Shown in pieces: positions 60,889 through 64,000 of a stretch of 64,000 nucleotides of DNA. The DNA comes from Thunnus maccoyii. Its lineage: Eukaryota > Chordata > Actinopteri > Scombriformes > Scombridae. The stretch is taken from positions 13,069,501 through 13,133,500 of the forward strand of contig NC_056550.1 of NCBI RefSeq assembly GCF_910596095.1. Direction: 5' to 3'. The notes beneath the pieces were generated by a model that worked only from the letters and a program-made list of their open reading frames with translations, had not been told where the DNA came from and did not search any database. Within the stretch, counting starts at the first letter, position 1; each line of letters begins with the position of its first letter. A program made the position numbers and the translations under genes.

Positions 60889-63335
60889 ATGGATGCCAGC
60901 ACTCCCTCCTTCAAGATGGATCATTACAATTGGACGTCGATTCCTGAGGATGTCGGCATATCTTCCTCCCAGCCTTTCACTATAGACTATCAAAAGAATA
61001 CCTCTAGCGTGACCGCACCAATGCCCTTTAATGTGGTCACCGCAGTTGTCTACACCATCGTCTTCATCGTAGGTCTTCTGGGTAACACACTGGCTATCTA
61101 TGTGGTGGTTCGCTATGCCAAGATGAAGACGGTAACTAACATGTACATCCTCAACTTAGCCTTGGCGGATGAACTCTACATCCTGGGAATTCCCTTCCTT
61201 GGTACTAATAGTTTGCTTTCCTACTGGCCATATGGTGATTTCTTCTGCAAAGTGTGCATGACTGCTGATGCCATGAGCCAGTTCACCTCCACCTTCTGCC
61301 TGACGGTGATGAGCATCGATCGCTACCTGGCTGTAGTTCATCCTATTCGCAGTGCCAAATGGCGGAAGCCACAGGTGGCCAAGGTTTTCAATGGCATGGT
61401 GTGGGTTGTGTCCTTTCTCATTGTGCTGCCAGTCACCATCTATTCACATGTACAAGAGGGATTCAACACCTGCAACATAACCTGGCCTGATCCGCAGAAT
61501 TTGTGGTCCATTGTCTTCATCCTTTACACATCTATCCTGGGTTTCTTTGGTCCTCTGGTTGTCATCAGCCTCTGCTACCTGGTCATTGTCATCAAGGTAA
61601 TGTGACAGAGAAAATTGGCCTCTGGCTTTCATTGGTGTCTAACTCAATTTTTAAATTTTTCCTGTGATGTTTAACTCTCATAATCTCATAAAACATTTTA
61701 AATCAACCATCTCAATTTCAGGTGAGGTCAGCGGGCGTGCGGGCAGGCCTGACTAAGCGGCGTAAGTCGGAGCGTAAAGTGACACGCATGGTGGTGATCA
61801 TCGTGTTAGTGTTTGTGCTTTGTTGGCTGCCATTCTTCACAACCAACATCGTTAACCTGGTTTATATCATCCCCGAGAACAATGCCACCGCTGCAATCTA
61901 CTTCTTCTTGGTCATCCTCACCTACGTCAACTCCTGCGCCAACCCAATCCTCTATGGCTTCCTCTCTGACAAATTCAAGCAGAGCTTCCAGAAGGTGCTC
62001 TGTTTCCACAAACCAAATGGTGTTGGCACCACATACGAGAGGGGAGGTGGACAGGTTGCACCCCAGGACAGACCAAACGAAAAGCATGATCCTATTTTGT
62101 CGGTCAGAAATCACAAACAGAATGAAAAGATGCAGAGCATGCAGGTATTGTGCAAAAAGGATTCATGTGATCCATGTAATTTCTGACCACATTTACCACA
62201 TTTTACAGCAGGGACACTCTTACATCTTAAGCTTTCAGCCTCTGATGCATTGAATAGTTAATATATCTGGCATTATGTACTGAACAGGCCTGAACTTTTG
62301 ACTTGAGCTGGAGTTCTAGTCCACATGTACATGAGTATTTTAGAAAACAGAGTTTTTCCCTCCTTTGTTCTCAAAAAAATCCTGTCCACACAAGCACTGT
62401 TTTAAAAAGATCTCTGTCCAAATGAAAACGCAAAAACACTGTCAAGAGCATGCCAAACCAACAGGCAGCAATATAACCCTAACCCTAAAGCCAGGTTGGC
62501 CAATCAGAAGCCTGAAAAATAGTTATTTCTGGTAGGCTACCTGCAATGGTGCATTCTGACGCCTCTCTTCCTCAATACAGTGGAAGAGTAACTGTACATT
62601 TATGTGTAAACATATAAAAAGTCCTGTTAACAAGGTTAGAACCAGCACTATTTTGGCCACGTCCGCCATTGCATGAAATGTTGTCTCATGTAAACAAAGG
62701 ATCTAACAGCGCACACTCTGATGTCACAAGCCAAAAACTCTGTTTTCCCTATCTACACATCAACACTGAAAATTGAGTTTCTGAATATCTTCACCCTGGA
62801 GGGAGTTTTCCAAAAGGTCCATTTTCAGTGACCTAAAACGCAGTTTGAGTGTGGATGAAAGGCCAAAAAGCTACATTTTCAAAAATACCAATGTATGTGT
62901 GGACTAGGCCTGACTTGAGTCAATCCACTTAAAGCTGCATGATTTACATAATGTTTTGTCCCAAATCAGTCCTGAAGCCAGAAAGCAATATTTTAATTTT
63001 AAAAGAGGGTTAAAAAGAGGGTTACCTTTTTCAGACCATAATCAAACCAAACTTGCAGTTCACATGCAAAAAGAAACCCAAAACAACCAAAATATATTAA
63101 TGAGTTGCTGAGTTGCAGACCTCTAGAGCCTCGTTCAGGTTATAACCATCAACAATGACATTTTCAGGAATTTCAGGAAGTTATACTGTTTGTCATTCTG
63201 TTTGTCTCTATTGTATTCCTAATCTCTGTGTCTGTGGTATTGTTTCAACAGTGTGTCCAGATGGAAGTTATTGGGAACATTGGGAATGAGCCTTTATCTT
63301 CAAAAACAGTGGTGAATGGCCACTCAATGCTATGA
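60889..63335 (+). CDS. sstr5: Somatostatin receptor, best match type 5
   Basis: Coding exons 60889-61596, 61722-62144 and 63252-63335 join in phase 0 to give 404 residues. This is a seven-helix Gi/o-coupled receptor for somatostatin at the cell surface. N-glycosylation sites are at N14 (NWT) and N37 (NTS). Other family marks are GNTLAIYV (TM1), NLALADELY (TM2), a TM3 [11 protein letters not shown] segment, [25 protein letters not shown] (TM6) and [10 protein letters not shown] (TM7); in the receptor signature Y-A-NSCANP the Ala is Val here. [18 protein letters not shown] and [11 protein letters not shown] favour subtype 5 over 2 or 3 (by eye). The start follows an acceptor at 60867. The last exon supplies a tail ending NGHSML, which fits a class I PDZ-binding end. 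Reading through the second donor would instead end DSCDPCNF after 13 residues. The coding region is intact. Confidence 0.88.
62308..62911. mobile_element. Non-autonomous hAT-like element in the sstr5 second coding intron
   Basis: A perfect 8-bp direct repeat, GACTTGAG, flanks the element at 62300-62307 and 62912-62919. Inside, CTAGTCCACATGTAC on the left pairs with GTATGTGTGGACTAG on the right. The body holds 'gaaaacgcaaaaac' and 'aacgcagtttgagtgtgga', words of a known fish family. No protein is encoded. Confidence 0.85.
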
Positions 63336-63559
63336 GTTTTCATATTGGCCCATATATGACTAGTCCGCTACCACATGGAACTGGTACGATTTACTCCTGG
63401 AGTTTATATTGACTTGTATTTCTTGTCTTTATTGCCAATCCTCTCACCCAGACTGGGACATTTCTGAAAAGGAGCAAAGAAGGACATTCATCACAGATTT
63501 CAGCATTTTTTTTGGCTCTTTATGTATTTGTGCTGTTACCAGATTGGCTGCATTGTACA

Positions 63560-63960
63560 AAGCATCTGCATCAAAGTAGAGAAACCATCCCGCAACAGAG
63601 GAGGAGGTCTATGACACCACTTATCCCCCACCTACAATGCTGTCCTACTATCCTTTCCCAAGAGACTCAATAACCATTCAAAATTGGCCTTGTGTGATAA
63701 CTCCAACGTTTACACTTGGCCTCAGATGACTCCAATGACTCTGACAGTTGTTACAAGAGCCAGGAGCGCTGTCGAACCAAGTGGTATCAATGACCTTGAT
63801 AACAATCCCACAGTGGTTAAATACCTGGGACTCTCCACCAGTCAGTTAGAACTGAAGAGGCAACTTGGATGAGAAGTGAAACATCTTCAAGTACCTACAA
63901 CCAAGTCCAGTTGCCCTTGATTCAACCCTCCTTGTATAACCATAACCTGGATGACTGAGA
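63560..63960 (+). repeat. Teleost dispersed repeat after the sstr5 stop
   Basis: It includes 'cacctacaatgctgt', 'ggatgagaagtgaaacatct', 'ccaagtccagttgccc' and 'aatcttcatagacatt', a word order I know from many fish sequences. The 62-codon ORF at 63684 is part of it. If sstr5 transcripts run this far, the repeat would lie in the 3' untranslated region. Confidence 0.6.
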
Positions 63961-64000
63961 ATCTTCATAGACATTGTACAAAACATTGATTTATGTAATT

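Noticed and set aside
62476-62488. Telomere-like CCCTAA words
   Set aside because: Only two units, inside a hAT-like element.
63855-63885. Hammerhead-ribozyme-like GATGAG...GAAAC motif
   Set aside because: The first core positions do not fit (TGGATGA instead of CTGATGA), and the bases between the two boxes cannot form a real stem II.

Overview
The window is vertebrate nuclear DNA, most likely from a ray-finned (percomorph-type) fish. Its genes have spliced exons with GT-AG borders, the intergenic DNA is AT-rich, and many teleost-type repeats are present: L1-like and L2/CR1-like LINE pieces, Tc1/mariner and hAT non-autonomous elements, a Harbinger-like element and dinucleotide microsatellites. 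No prokaryotic genes, no CRISPR array and no rRNA or tRNA were seen.

Layout. 1-3100: repeat debris, with two decayed LINE pieces on the minus strand. 3143-8150, minus strand: a complete small interferon-induced GTPase-like gene (ifi44-like), with a polyadenylation signal, seven coding exons, a non-coding first exon, a TATA box and an interferon-type response element. 8955-18130: repeat-rich; it holds a 1.4-kb Harbinger-like element, a repeat family seen three times, a 120-bp tandem duplication, an internally deleted L2/CR1-type LINE, one orphan exon-like ORF near 13.1 kb and a second ifi44-type first exon near 18.1 kb. 19908-24.5 kb, minus strand: a LITAF-domain gene in four coding exons plus a 5' non-coding exon, with a Tc1-like element in its first intron. 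24.7-35 kb: no gene recognised, mostly unique AT-rich sequence and non-autonomous elements. 35355-42351, plus strand: three tandem MYADM-like genes. The first has an intron in its coding region; the other two are intronless and lie in a recent tandem duplication whose second unit carries a hAT insertion. 42.6-58 kb: gene-poor, with a LINE, a Tc1-like element, a perfect 21-bp hairpin and a duplicated coding-like unit near 55 kb. 58.4-63.3 kb, plus strand: a somatostatin receptor gene, best matched to type 5, with one non-coding and three coding exons and a hAT element in an intron.

The genes do not form one pathway. Two are linked to immunity or endolysosomes (ifi44-like, litaf-like), three encode MARVEL-type membrane proteins and one is a peptide-hormone GPCR. 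Having a LITAF-type gene and a type 5 somatostatin receptor in one region recalls human 16p13, which holds LITAF, CDIP1 and SSTR5; that is an inference from memory, not a search. No clearly new multi-gene system was found. The points most worth a second look are the orphan exon-like ORFs at 13.1 and 55 kb, the extra ifi44-type first exon, the MYADM intron discordance and the perfect hairpin at 48.2 kb.
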